Shown one piece after another: positions 10,277-22,900 of a DNA stretch of 64,000 nucleotides; position 1 is the first letter of the stretch; the number at the start of each line of letters is the position of its first letter. Under the pieces are notes generated by a model. That model made no database searches. It saw nothing but the letters and a program-made list of their open reading frames with translations, and was not told where the DNA came from. Source of the DNA: Thozetella sp. PMI_491 (taxonomy: Eukaryota; Ascomycota; Sordariomycetes; Chaetosphaeriales; Chaetosphaeriaceae); assembly GCA_021432635.1 (NCBI GenBank), contig MU270078.1, positions 124,001 through 188,000 on the forward strand, written 5' to 3'. The translations under genes were made by a program, and so were the position numbers.

Positions 10277-13200
10277 GGCGAATCGGTCGGATGATCCACC
10301 AACGCATGGAGAATCCCAGTCTCGTACGCTGGAGGCGGTGCGTCTTCCCTACTAGGCAGGATTTCGTCGCGAGCTTGGCAAGAAAGAAAAAAAGGTTGTA
10401 GTTTAAACTTCAGATAGAACCCACTCGGGATCTAGATCGGGGAGTGCCAGCGCCGTGGTTCAAATATCCACCCTCACGGCCTGCCCCAAGACCATAAGTC
10501 CGATCGATAGGCCACGAACCATGCGAAATGGAGGAGAATACGGTCTAGTATGAAGATCAAGTCCCAACATGGGTTGGTAAGTCCCCTAACCCCCCTGGGC
10601 TGAGACACGCCTCACTCCATGCTCGCATTCTATGGTCGTCAGAAGTCCCGTGTGCCACGCAGCGGCGTCGCACCGCCTAGAAAGGCGAGCAAATGAGCTG
10701 TAGGCCATCGCCAGGCTACCCGTCAGCTGGCAGAGCTTATTTTTCCTGCATTTCATGCCCTGCTGCGGCGCCGAGCTCCAGCGTGGTATTGACCAGTTTA
10801 CAGCCCCGCCAAGCTCCCCCTTCTCGGGTATGATTGTCGTCGAGCCCTCGAAGCGGATGCTATTCTTGATGCCCATTGGCCTGTGCCCCCCCCTCACCAG
10901 GCAGAGGTCCAGGAACCAACTTGTCAGCACGGCCGCTTTGGGCATAGCTGAGCGAAGGTAGTACACCCGTGAGCAGCTGTTAAGCCCGATGAGGCTTACC
11001 TTGGGAAGCTGTCAAGCTGGTCTTGGCCATGTGTGTGTAGCATCGTGCCTTGATCGCCACGGCACTATGAATGGCCCCGTCGCTCCGATTTCTCTTGTTT
11101 CCTCCCTTTTTTCTGGCTCCTTCAACGCACAAGAGTAAGGCACCGAAACCCTCAATGCACCCCCCAGAGGAACGAACAGGAAATTGGCTGGAAGGCGTGC
11201 ACCAAGCCACGGTCGGGCGCATAGCGCATAGACACTTCGGTGGCTGTACGAAGCTCGAGCCACTTGTTTCTTGGGCGCGCTTTGAGCTCTCCCTCTGCTC
11301 ATGTCATCGCCACACCACGAACTAGGCTTTCTCCAGGCTAGAATTTATGCGTCGATACACTGTCCCCTAGGCTTATCACCGAGGTGAGAATGGCATGCGG
11401 CGTTTTGTGTGTTGCCTCGGGTTCTTTTTCCACTGTGATCCTCCAAGCCGAAGAAAACGCCACTGTGTCGCGGTCCTTGCCATTATGAGTCCCGCAATCT
11501 TAGTCGTGTCCGGATGTGCGGCCTTCCTTCCCAACTACGGCACAGTTTCTCTTATCTTCACGGTATCATTGCTGAAGGACTCACCTTCAATCGGCGACAA
11601 GGTGCGGCTTCATAGTTAACCGTCGGAACAAACAAGGGTCTATACGTAGCTTTGCTCTCAGGTAAAAGGATGGAACGAAACATGCACCAGAGTGAACCAG
11701 GTCTGAAGTCGTAGATCGCTCCTAGCCAGAGTGTCAACCAGGGTGCATTGCCAGCTCCATGGCACCGCAAATTAAAGCTGCAAGCTGCTAGCCATAATGA
11801 GAACTCGCCGCAAATTACAAGGGTATGATGATCCGCACAGTACCGGGCATCGCCGAAGGCTGCCTGTCCGTTAAGGCAGGAGTCCACCCTCGTGCAAACT
11901 AACGGGATTATGTATGGTAACAGAAGAGGTTAGCTGGTGAAATGTCGACCAGTTGCGTGCAGACATACAGTTATAGTAGGAATAAAGCTAAATCTAGTAT
12001 ACACGGAAGGCAGGATGCGTAAGAGTGCAGAGAGTTGGTGTGTAGCATGCAGGTTTTCGATACAGGTCCCGGATTTCTAACCTGAGACGATGCTAGAATG
12101 CGGCACTGCGAGAATCGGAGCGCGGGACATCTTCACCATGTTATCCGGGAAATTTTAGGGGCATAGATACACGATTTGAGAAAGGCGCAGTTCATTGAGG
12201 TTGGTCGTGTCTAGATTCTCTTTAGCTGGGACAGTAGAAGTCCTGGAGAACTCTTCGCCACTCCACCCTGCTGCGCTCTAGTTGTATCCTCGGTACACTT
12301 GGCTTCTCTTCACTAGACCCACACGATCGTAGAGACAAGTTTTAAGGTTTAAGGTTGAAGAGTGCTATTTAGGCTGGAGGTTGGAGTCGCGTGGCCAAAA
12401 AATCGCAAGAACCAACGAACTGCGACGAGGCCCTTGCGGGTTCATGTCCCAACCCCTCAGGTCGACGCAATCCGCCAGTCCATGTCATGCACTTGGCTGG
12501 CCCACAACGAACAGAGAAGATTCGTGTTTTATTTCCAAGGAAGCGCAGAGTGATATATAGCAAGAATTGCGGTCCGCAGCAACACACGCGTTGAATCTGC
12601 TGTGAGCTCTGTCATGCGTTTCTCGCTTCCGCTGCACAAATGCTGAGCGACGCAGCCCTTCTCCGCACGGTGCTCGGATCGCGGTGCACAACCCAAGCAG
12701 CTGGGTGATGGCACGAGTCATTGCCGTGCTCCAGAAGCGGCTAGGGCCGGAGTCGCTAACCGTGGCAGGCCTTAGCCCAAGGGTTACCCCACGGGGTCCC
12801 CCGTAAGGCATTGGAGAGCTATGCCATGGATTCAGCTTAGCAGCCCCCGCCATGGACGTTTCTTGTCGCAGAACCGATTTGCCGACATTGCTAGGGCGCT
12901 TTGCTTCAACTAGTACTGATCACTAAGAAACCTGTCATCAGTAGCTGGGACCAAGACATCCAGTCGAGACTTCTACCTGCTTACCCAAGCTTGGAGACTA
13001 ATATTGAGGCGGAGGCTGGGAACGAGCTCGCTTTCTGCTCGGCTACAGCACCTGATAAGGGCTTGGCGGAGGTAGCACTGAGATGCATGCAAAATACTAT
13101 TTAGCGCTGCACGAAGTATCAAGTACCTTGGATTCGGACCATTCGGGTGACACAAGGCCTCAAAGCACAGTACCTGGCCCCCTGAAGTTCGCAGCGGCTC

Positions 13201-13513
13201 AACTGCCGATGGAAAGCATGGACCCCACGTTGGCGTACCACATCTCCGACGTGAGGGGAAACGCTTTTTGGTTACTCCATCAAGCTAACGCTGATCAATC
13301 TCCAAGTCACAGGGGCGAGCGTCGTGCGGAGATGTCGTGCGACTGCACGATTGGCTTGGCTGGGGTTTGCTCCACGTATCCGAGCTCACTGCGTCGCCCA
13401 TACATTTATAACCCTGGAACCCATTGAGCTCCTCTGTCTTGATGCACTCCTGCTCCTTACCTTCTGCCTTCTGCCTTCTGGAGATAAGGAATTATCGCTG
13501 CGCTTTTTCCAGA
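10277..13513. other. Gene-free 3.2 kb region
   Basis: Open frames occur on both strands but are short, overlap in several frames and match no family I recognise. Frames such as 10586-10966 (minus) have odd composition and no domain. Small repeats are visible, including two adjacent tttaagg units near 12342 and repeated cttctgc units near 13463. The last few hundred bases must hold the promoter of the TRI12-like transporter. The region may be a decayed insertion or plain intergenic sequence. Confidence 0.45.
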
Positions 13514-15599
13514 ATGGCGGAAACTACCACCGCCCCTCCCTCGGTTGATGCGCCACCTCAACCCGATGACGCCGTCAAGCAGCAAGCAGCAGAGAACGGT
13601 CGCAAGGTAACTCAGCACCACGAACATCGGATAGTTCCTATTGAGGAAGAAGCTCTCCAAGATGACTTTCACATCAACCTCAGCTGGAGATCATGGGTAC
13701 GCAGCCTACTTTGTATAATGGTGCATGGAGTGGTGCTAAGCTGACTTGATACTTCTCAGCTTGTGGTGTTCATCACATGCTTCGCGTACGCACCTTGTCC
13801 GAAGCGCAAACGCAGTTGGAAAGAAAAGCTCATTGACCATTTCTCAGCATCATGGCACAGGTATTCGTCGTTGTCGCCGCCGGCAGTGTGATCGCCTTTA
13901 TCATTCGCGATCTGGGCGACGCCTCGCTTGCAGGATGGATCATCCAGGGTCCCCTGCTGATGCAGAGCGTACTGTCGCCTATCGTGGGTCGTCTGTCCGA
14001 CGTGCTCGACCGCAAATACCTCGCGTCGATCCCTCCACTCATCGCTTTCGCCGGCGCGGTTCTCTCGGCAAAGGCAACTAGCATGAACGAGCTCATCGGA
14101 GGCGGCATTTTGATCGGCACTACTCTCTCTACCATTTCCATCGTCCAAGCGATTCCGTCCGAGATTCTCCCCCTCAAGTTCCGCGCTCTAGCGAACGGAT
14201 TTGCCTATGTCGGTGGGGCTGTCGGCGGCTTGTGAGTTGTGTTCGCTAATCCCTAGAGTATGACTAGAGCTACAAAGCTGACGACAAATAACTAGGGCGG
14301 GTGGTCTTGGCGCGGGTGCAGTGACGAATACCTACGAAGGAGGCTGGCGGTATATCTTCTGGATGCAAGCTGCTTTCCATGCCGCGACCTCGGTGGGTCT
14401 CTTGGCTTTCTACTGGCCACCTAAGAGCGAGTACGTGAGTCTGTCGTGGCGTGAGACGCTCTGGAGTCTCGACCCGATCGGATCTTTCTTCTTCATTACT
14501 AGCGCAACCCTCATGTTGCTCGCTCTGGATTGGGCGGGAGGATCATATCCGTGGTCCGATCCCCATGTGGTAGCGCCTCTTACCGTCGGACTCGTGCTAC
14601 TCGTCGCGTTTGTTCTCTACGGTAAGCAAGACCACCCCAGTGTGTGCTCCAAAGCTGACGAACTTTGCCCAACAGAGTGGAAGGGCCGATCAGATGGCCT
14701 TGTTGCTCACGTCTTTTTCCACAAGAACCTCAACTTTGCCCTCTCCGTCTTCGCCTTCGCAGTCGAGGGATGGATCTTTTACAGCGCAGTCAACTCCATT
14801 ACGCCGCAGATTGTGCTCAACTTGGGGTTCGAGCACGATGCTTGGACGATTAGTCTACGGCAGCTTGCATTTGCTCTCACTAGCCTTTTGGTATCTTTGC
14901 CCATCACTTGGTACTCGACATACTTCAAGGATTTGAAGACCCCGCTGATTGTTACCTGGGTCTTCTTCCTCGTCACGCAAGTATTTCTTGATTGTCGTGC
15001 TACTGGCTCGTCGGCTAATCTATCCTTGTAGCTGCATCCTGTATTCGACGATACGGCCAACATGGAACCACGAGCAAATTGGCTTCAATGTTATTGCAGG
15101 TATAGGACAATCCGGACCGTTGACGCTTCTAGTCGCCTGCGTCCAGTTCACCTCGCCTCATGCCTTCCTGTCCACCGCAACAGGCCTTGCGTTCAGTGCG
15201 AGAGCCATTGGAGGTGCGTTTGGGTCAGCTGTCATTGATGCCATCGTGAACGGCCGCCTAGCGAGCAATTACGCACCGGCGGTGTCGGCAGCTGCGACAG
15301 ATGCCGGCTTGCCTGCAGATAGCGTCCCCGCCCTACTTGCTGCTTTGGCTCAAGGAGACATCGGAGATCCTAGTGTTACTGGGGCCACGGACGCTGTGTG
15401 GGCCGCCGCAACGACGGAGAGCCACTGGCAGTATGCCTACGCATACCGTCTTGCTTGGGCTAGCGTGATTCCTTTCGTCGTGCTGGCTCTGGTTGCTGTA
15501 ATATGCATGCGCGGCGTAAAAGAGTTGATGACTGAGAAAGTTGAGGCTACTGTGGAGCATATCGATAGGAATCCCGCAGAAGAGAAGAGCGCTGCCTGA
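13514..15599 (+). CDS. MFS efflux transporter, TRI12/siderophore-type (14-helix)
   Basis: Six exons (13514-13696, 13760-13785, 13848-14231, 14296-14621, 14676-14976, 15032-15599) join in frame to 595 residues. Exon 2 is only 26 bases and completes the first helix as LVVFITCFAIMAQVF. The intron at 14977-15031 uses a GC donor (GCAAGT) with a normal TAG acceptor; only this choice keeps the frame (FFLVTCILYST). The 54-base intron at 14622-14675 has no stop and a multiple-of-three length, so retention would insert 18 residues without breaking the frame. The family fit is the trichothecene efflux pump group: a long acidic N-terminus, then IRDLGDASLAGWI, and later SPIVGRLSDVLDRKY. Family members export toxins or transport siderophores at the plasma membrane. 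The substrate is unknown. It is followed by a convergent GST-like gene. Confidence 0.9.
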
Positions 15600-15742
15600 G
15601 GGCTTGGCTAAGGGGCTGATGGCCCTTGCTTGTACTAGCCCCAGAGCAGATAAAGACAGTGTATTGGACTTAAAGAGACCTCTTCGCTTCGCTTTCTAGT
15701 CGCTCCATAGCGCCGCGAGAACGGATGCTCTAGTTTTGCTCC

Positions 15743-16453
15743 TCAGAGCTTCTCATGCTGTCCAAACAGCATTTCGAGTTCCTCCTCAATCAGGGCCTTC
15801 TTGACTCCCTCGAGTTCCTCAATCTTCCGCGCCAGCTTCTCATAATCCGGAAACTTCTCGGCGAATCCTTCCCCAATGCCTGGCAGAAACATGGCCCATC
15901 GCCGAAACAGGTATAGATACAAATCCACAACTGTCAAGTCCTCGCCTACAGCGTACTGGTGTCCTTCCAACCTCTCCTCGATCCTCTGATAGCACGATCG
16001 GAGAAGCTCCAAAGCCTTTGCAGTGACTGACTTTTGCGCCTCTTCGCCGTCCACCAAACGTCCCGGACGCATGCAGGCAGCTGTGCCGCGGCCTTGGAAT
16101 GTGCCACTAAACCATGTGGTCCACTCGATGACCCGGGCGCGGTCGAGGGGCGTCGCGCCGAGCATCTTCTGGCCCACCTCGGCTGGTGCTAGGCATGCGA
16201 TGTAGGTCACGACGGCAGGTAGCTCTGTGATGATTTCCCCGCTCTCGGTGGCTAGTGCGGGTACCATCCCGGTTGGGTTAATCTTCAGATATTCCTCGTG
16301 CGTAAAGCTGCCGTCGGCAGCTTCATTGAGCTTGGCGTCATTTCCCTTTAGGAGGATGCCCTTAAAGGGGAGAGAGAGGTGGTGCAACAGGGCATGCGCA
16401 ACCCATGAGCAGGAGGCATTTTTGAAGTACAGTGTTACGGTTGGTTGCGTCAT
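15743..16453 (-). CDS. Glutathione S-transferase-like protein
   Basis: A single exon encodes 236 residues. The N-terminal thioredoxin-fold half starts TVTLYFKNASCSWVAHALL, where S or C at the first helix is the candidate active residue. It continues to NPTGMVPAL with the conserved cis-proline and TELPAVVTYIA at the glutathione-binding Glu/Ser position. The C-terminal half is all-helical, with LTVVDLYLYLFRRWA matching the GST C-terminal N-capping region. The expected role is cytosolic glutathione conjugation or a related thiol reaction. Substrate class cannot be given. A TTTATA (minus-strand TATAAA) stands about 40 bases before the ATG. It is convergent with the TRI12-like exporter (143 bases apart), so conjugation and export of the same compound is possible but only an inference. 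Confidence 0.88.
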   Translation of the reverse strand: MTQPTVTLYFKNASCSWVAHALLHHLSLPFKGILLKGNDAKLNEAADGSFTHEEYLKINPTGMVPALATESGEIITELPAVVTYIACLAPAEVGQKMLGATPLDRARVIEWTTWFSGTFQGRGTAACMRPGRLVDGEEAQKSVTAKALELLRSCYQRIEERLEGHQYAVGEDLTVVDLYLYLFRRWAMFLPGIGEGFAEKFPDYEKLARKIEELEGVKKALIEEELEMLFGQHEKL

Positions 16454-17102
16454 CGTGATGTCTAGATACGCGGGGTGAACCGTCGGACTTTATACACGCG
16501 AAGTAATGCCTCTAAACCTCGATGTGCAAAATGCTAACAGATACGTTCTAGTAGCCCTGGGGAAGGTAGATCTGTTCGAGCTGCTCTTGATGTTGTTAGG
16601 TCGGCATAGGTTAGGCGGTGAAAACTAGTTAGGCGGAGAACCTCGGCAATCATCCCGTTCAGATGTCACAACGAGGATTGCCCCACAGCATCTCTTTATC
16701 CCTTCTGATAAGATGCGGACTGATAGTGAATCTATCTACTTAGCACCCACTTATCGTCAAGGTGTACGGCACAGCAGGATTAGGGCGTGTAGCGACACTC
16801 TAAGGTGATTGGCTCGTAGCGGTTCTAGTGGTTTACAGATGGATTCCGCCTCATCTAAATTTACCTAGTTGCTTTCTGTGAGATTCTCAGTCCACATAAT
16901 AACCTAAACTGGCCACCGTCCAACTTGAGATAGCCTCTCATTTTCTTATCATCAATCGCTTTCATATCCGCTTCCGAATTACCTTTCCTTCTTCTCTCTT
17001 GCGTGCCACAGAACTTGGCACCACTGGCCGCCCTGCTACGATCAACACCTGAAGTGATTCGTTCCAGAATAATGTTAAATATGTAGAGACGGAGGGGAAG
17101 AG
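16454..17102. other. Intergenic: GST promoter and 3' flank of ankyrin gene
   Basis: This is 649 bases with no credible gene. It contains the GST promoter and the 3' flank of the ankyrin-protein gene. No repeats of note. Confidence 0.5.
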
Positions 17103-19987
17103 CTAGAAGGTAGACATGGCGGCTCGATTCGAGACCGACACAAAATATTCCGGGAGCGGGGTATAGCGCTGTGTCCCAGCAGCAGATCCATCCGATCCTA
17201 AATACTGCTCTCTCTTAAGGAAACAAACGCCGCAGAGCTTTTCCGTGGGGCTGTACTCTCCCAACCATCGGCGACCTTGGGCCCGAAATAGAGTAAGAAT
17301 TGTTGAGTGGAATGGAACCTCAGAGTTATCGCTGCCTGGTAAATTGTCGAACGCTTCGCAGAGCTCATTCAGCGGATCGATGGAAACAGTACAGAGCTCT
17401 TCCTCAGCTTCTTCCCACTCGCTGTACGCTGGGGGCGGATTAAAATTTGGGGTTACCCCAAGGGCTTGTAGGTATTCCCTGCATTGGCAAAGCATCTTAT
17501 GCTCCTTTTTCCGGCACTCTTCGAAAGACACCCTTCGAGGGTGAACCAGGCCTGCTCCAATGTTCGCGTAGGAGGTGCTGCATTCAGCACACTGGTATCC
17601 ACTTCCATCCTCTGGACTTTGTGAATGCAGGGCTGTGAGTGTGATCCGCTCCGAAAGATTACCACGATCTAGGCCAAGACGGTCCAGAAATAACTCGAGC
17701 TCAGCTGCAATTAATACGTTCAGCATCTCAAATGCTCGTGGTAGGGCCTTGCACCAGGCTACGTAGAGCTCAGGGACGGTGCGTATGAATTGTCGTCGGC
17801 TCATCCTCTTATATTCGTCCCTGGTGTCGAACCCATTGATTCCAATATGCACCGCAGCCTCGATGGGCAGGGGAAGAAGCTTTTCTGCACATGCTCCAAC
17901 GGCGAGCATATTAGATAGGGCCGTGGTCTGGGACAGAAGACCAAATTCGGGCCGATTTGCGTCGAAGCCGAGGCAGCGGTGGAGGCTCAAGTTCTCGTGC
18001 TCGTGGAACAAGGATCCACGTACAGCATGCTGGAGTCCGTCCCAGATGGTCCTAGCCCCCATGCCTACCAGCATACCTTTCTCAGCTGTCCGGAGAATCC
18101 AACTCACTCCCGTGTCTTTCATGGGAACTTTCTCGTAGCTCATTGAGCTCACGAGGGCATGGATGACGAACCACCCGTCTCCGCTTGCCTCGGCAAGGTC
18201 TAGGCAGTCGTAGAAAACTCTTAGCATTCGAATCTTATCAGCGGCGGGTGCATTTCGGCATAGCTCGGCCCATATGGCAATAGGTGACCTAAGAATGAAG
18301 AATAAGAGGCTTGCGTCAGTTGGATTGCCATTCAATTGGGTATACTGTATAGCTCACAGGGCATCCTCTGAAGGCCCCCGGTAGACAAGCGCCGTTTTAT
18401 CAGCACCGGCCTCGATCAGCGCAGCAGACAGATCGACATGGCCGCATGAGGCGGCGAACTATGATCGAGTTAGCAGCTGAGCAATGCCAATACTTCGGTG
18501 GACAGATCACTGACGTGCAACGGGGTCCACCCTTCCGGACTGGTATCTTTGACCGACGCATCCCCCCTCGAGAGTAACAGCTTGATCGCAGGAACATCTC
18601 CTAGACGGCAGAGTTCGAAGATGAGCGAGTTTTCCGGCACTGCTCGCACCGGTGTGATGTTGAACTTCCACCCCGTTTCTGGCGAAAACTTCAAGTTGGC
18701 CTCGGTTCCAAAGCGAACCCCGAACCAGCCAAGCCAGGATGATGGGTAGAACATGAACGAGGTGATAACTTCGGCTCTTCCAGTTGCTGCCGTCGCATCG
18801 TCTTCCACCTTGAGAGTACTGGTGCGAACCCAGATGGAGCCAAACAATACCCCCATTGAGGAGGTTCGGTGGCAGACGCGAGCCCTTTTTAGTGCAGGAG
18901 AACCACCACCACGGCTTGCGTTCGAACCAGACTCGCGGGTATTCTTCCGTCCCTCGTCAAGGCCATCCACATTTTGTATATCAGACCCATCCTCTCCATA
19001 AGAGCCACGGCACGTCACATCAAACGACGTCATTTGATTTACGGACTCATCCATTAGCTGCTCTATCGTTCCTGACTTGAAGAGGTTATCGATGGCAAGG
19101 TGGAGGGAATAGTTCAAGAAGTCTTGAACTCTTGGACTCGACGCGATCATGTCGCTGGAATAGCTGCCTCGCCTAGAGACTAGACCTGTCTGGAGAGCAG
19201 TTTTATAGGCAAGAGTATAAGGAGGTGGGTCGTCAATGTCCCCAGCGTTGTTCGTCTGATCAGCCTTGGTGAGTACTGGAGTTTTTATCTGCTCGCGGAC
19301 GTTGCTTGGTGACTGTTTGCTATAGGTACTAACGCGTACCGCCTGGATATCGTCGTTGGTAAAGCAGAGACTTGGCCGTTGGAGGCTTGAAAGAAGCTAA
19401 TTAGAACGAGGAAGACATTTTCTAGGCAACTGATGATGCCTACTTTTGACAAGCCAGACCCAACATCAGAGTACTTTTGAGGCCTTGAAGTCCCGCTTGA
19501 AAAGATTGGATCTGCTTATTCTTCGTAGTCATACGGAAGGCGGCCCATAGTCGCTGTCGCCTGGACGTTGCACTAGAATAGCTAGCATCGAGGTCTTGCA
19601 CTATTCCCAACAGCTCCTGGTTTCAGTTTTGTCAGATCTTGACCCAGTTAACCCAAGCCGCAAGCAGGACCGGACTTACCTCAAGCTTTGTCTCGCAGGA
19701 TGCCAGTGCTAGCCGAACGGATGGCGAAAGATCTTTGTCATCTCCAATCTCTTCTAGGATCTTGGTGAGGATCTGAAGATCGTTTTTGAAGATGTTCACT
19801 TCGGAAGGCGCGTCCCGAACGGACTCCCAAAACTGATAGAGCTGAAAGCAGCCATGGGCCAGCTTCGTTGTCGCGTCAACGAACGCAATAGCTAGCAAGT
19901 TCATCGAGATAGGGTAAGTCTGTGGATGGAAACTCAATAATCGCATGTAATCAACTCACCACTTGCAGTCAAAGAAATGGGATCCAT
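17103..19987 (-). CDS. Ankyrin-repeat protein with PigL-type N-terminal domain
   Basis: Six exons on the minus strand (19987-19960, 19891-19680, 19616-19444, 19385-18515, 18458-18358, 18288-17103) join in frame to 856 residues. The first exon is 28 bases and gives MDPISLTAS followed by AIAFVDATTKL. This is the hallmark start of the fungal N-terminal domain found in STAND/NLR-like and ankyrin proteins (azaphilone-cluster PigL type). The middle is poorly conserved. An ankyrin block at about residues 395-460 contains EGWTPLH and FAASCGHVDLSAALIEAGAD, so only about two repeats are clear. A C-terminal region of about 390 residues holds a Cys-rich patch near 694-731. No NACHT or NB-ARC ATPase was seen. 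It may act as a scaffold or a self/non-self recognition protein; the function is unknown. Confidence 0.82.
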
Positions 19988-22900
19988 CTCCGCTAGCTTC
20001 ACAGCTAGTACTGTTGTCTTGCCCCTTGGAAGACACCGCTAGCAGAAATGGCGGCTCGATGCCTATAGGGTTCCGTTATTTGCGCACTGAATGCATCTAA
20101 GCTTCCTATACTTATCACTAATAAGAGATTGGGTCGCAGCTTAGTTTGACTTGGCTGCCTTTATAAGCTTGGGCAATTGCACTTGACACGGAAACGATTG
20201 CCCAGTATTGCCCTTATCTCGCCAGGCGATGGTGGATGTGGACGAGAGGATTGAATACCGAGACGGCTGATTGTCTTTCGCGCTGGGTACCATAAGCGTA
20301 CCCGTACAATATGCAGGGAGAGTTTTAGCTGATGTATTTCTCGCCGCCACCAATTTAAAGGCTCTTGGCCAGTAGGTAGCTGGCTGTAAGTGGTTGGCCG
20401 AGTTCCGACAGCCGCCACCCATGACAATCAGATCCAATATTCGACCGATACATGCCCCAATCAGGACAAAGTTTGGGCAGTCAGTCGGATAGTCGGCCCT
20501 CGCCCGTGATCCATGAACTCAGCTTCTGCAAGCCACTTACGCCTGCTTCAACCTCATCGAACCATTTCACCCCACCATACGGACCAGCAAGTCCACGCTG
20601 ATATATATGATGCGGAGTGCACAGTACTTTCATGTGTGGTCAGCTTATGACTTGGAAAAGGTACGCTAACTGGCTCGACCTTTGGCTCGGCATTCAGATA
20701 TGACTTCGAGGAGAAAAGAACTCCTTTTTAGCAGATAGCAACAAAAGCACAATTAACTAGTATTCTATTCGAATTGAATAGTTTATTTCTGGTGTAAAGG
20801 CGGCAAATATCAATTGACCATCATTGCACTTTATTATAGTACCTCACACTACCGCTTCGAGCTAACCAGTCAGGAAGAGGAGATTCGACCAGCTACAAAC
20901 ATATATTAATTCAAGGAGAAGCTATTCATTAAGCACCCGTCATGTAAGTACGCCCCTAGTAAAAAGGGCCTTTTTGTTGCGGGTGTGTGCTAATTCCCCC
21001 GGAAGAAGTGTGCAATGTCACAGGATATCAAGCCGAAGAATGTATAGCGATGGGAGGTCTGCGTTGAGTAATGGACGGCGAGAAGACTAGAGGCGAAGGC
21101 AAATATTAAACCTAATCACTCGAGTCAGTGATCTTATTAGCGTCGCTTTACGGCAGGACAGTTCTCGAAAGGAGGCATCCCTACCTATCAAGTATGAAGC
21201 TAGAAACTGGGAAGGGGTATGCATTGGATTTGAAGATGCCGCTGCCTATGAGGTCGACGCAGCGTATCAGAGCTCCAAAATTGAGAAATGTGATTATATT
21301 TCGGATGTATACTATGCCGATGCGTTATATAACGAGATATTTGCGTATTTATATAGAGACGCCATCCTCTTCATGTGGCAGACTCTATGGCAAATAATAC
21401 GGGACGACGCACTCTGGTACTAGAGGAAGGTTTTATAAGGTTTGAGGAAGATACTGTCGCACAAGGCAACAATCACACCACAACTCTCGTTAGTACCGAA
21501 TTCTCCGACCTTCGGGAGTGGACAGGACCGCACAGCTGCGTCTAATTACACCCCGCACCCCTAGAAGCTGAGCGGCATCGGAATATTTGTTTTAGTTGGT
21601 AGTCTAAAATTTATCATACTGTGGTATCTCCTTTTTCTAGCTCTGCATAGCTAAGCATGAACAGCTCTGCTAGGCTTAACTAGAGCTGATTCTAGAGACT
21701 CTTAGGTCGGAGGCTTTAAGACCTAATGATGGTATAGAGTGTTCTTTTGTAGTGATGTGTTATCTCGACATACTGTACGAAAGTGGAAAAGGCCAATCTT
21801 TGGCAAAATTCTATATAGAAGACAGCAAGCTAACACCAAGCTAACACGTAAGGGTGAGATGACCGTATTGTGGACTCTTCTTAAACTATAGTAATAGTTT
21901 CTGCCCTACCTTTGCTCATATCTTCCTACCCAGCCAATCCTCCTCTTCTAACCAGAGCTTCGGCAGCCCACTCTCCCACAAATGTTAGGATAACGAGGCG
22001 ACCGCCCCGAAACAAGCCCCAAGAGTTGATATTGACGAACATCCCGAACATATCCTATTAATAATAGATAACCAAGAGTTCCATTTACCTTTTCACAAAC
22101 TGTCTCGCAGCTCTGCGAACGGCAAATAGAAGTTCCCATCTCCCCATTCTCGGTTAGGAATGTGAAGATGTCTAAGTTAGTGTCTGGGTGGATGTTGTAT
22201 AACTTTCCTCCCAAAATAAGATCACATTCATTTCCTCTAGCTATACCCCTTTAACTAGCTATTAGGCCGGGTATTAACTCCGTAGTTGTGACATAGCTAT
22301 GAAGCAGAATCGAGGCCTCTGTAACCTAGTCAAATAGACTTGTGTTGGCGGCAGACGTTTCTGCTCGTATTACGGAGCATTTCGTATTGAATGGGATCGA
22401 ATCCCCGAGAATAGTCCGCGTGATGAATCTGATAGCGCATACCAATGCCCAGGTAAATGTTAGAGCAATATACTCCAAGTGAAGCGACCAGGGTTCGTCC
22501 CCACTTCTGTACCAACACATGTACCGAATCAACCTATGTAACCATAAACCAGCAATATAAAGGGCCGAGAAAAACTTATGAAATAGTTGTGCAAGTCTAG
22601 AAATGACAGGAAGTCTATATTTGGTATATTGTTAGGTGGTGGGCTGAGTAAATTATGACGATCTTGCTCCACAAAATAGAAGCTTCTTCTAGAGTTGAAC
22701 TACGCAATATATCTCTCAAGCTCACGTTGTTTTGTAACTCCAAAGATCGAAGTTGGAATGATTTAGTAGCTATGCAATGCGATCGATAGCCTTTAAAGCT
22801 GATTAGCACGAGATATCTACTTTTGTCTAGAAAAACACAGCTCTAAACGAGCGGCTTACAAATATCAAGAGCCATGCTGGGGATCGAGGAGAGCCAATCA

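Noticed and set aside
10586-10966. Minus-strand frame of 126 codons in the gene-free region
   Set aside because: Matched by equally long frames on the other strand, no domain, no splice support.
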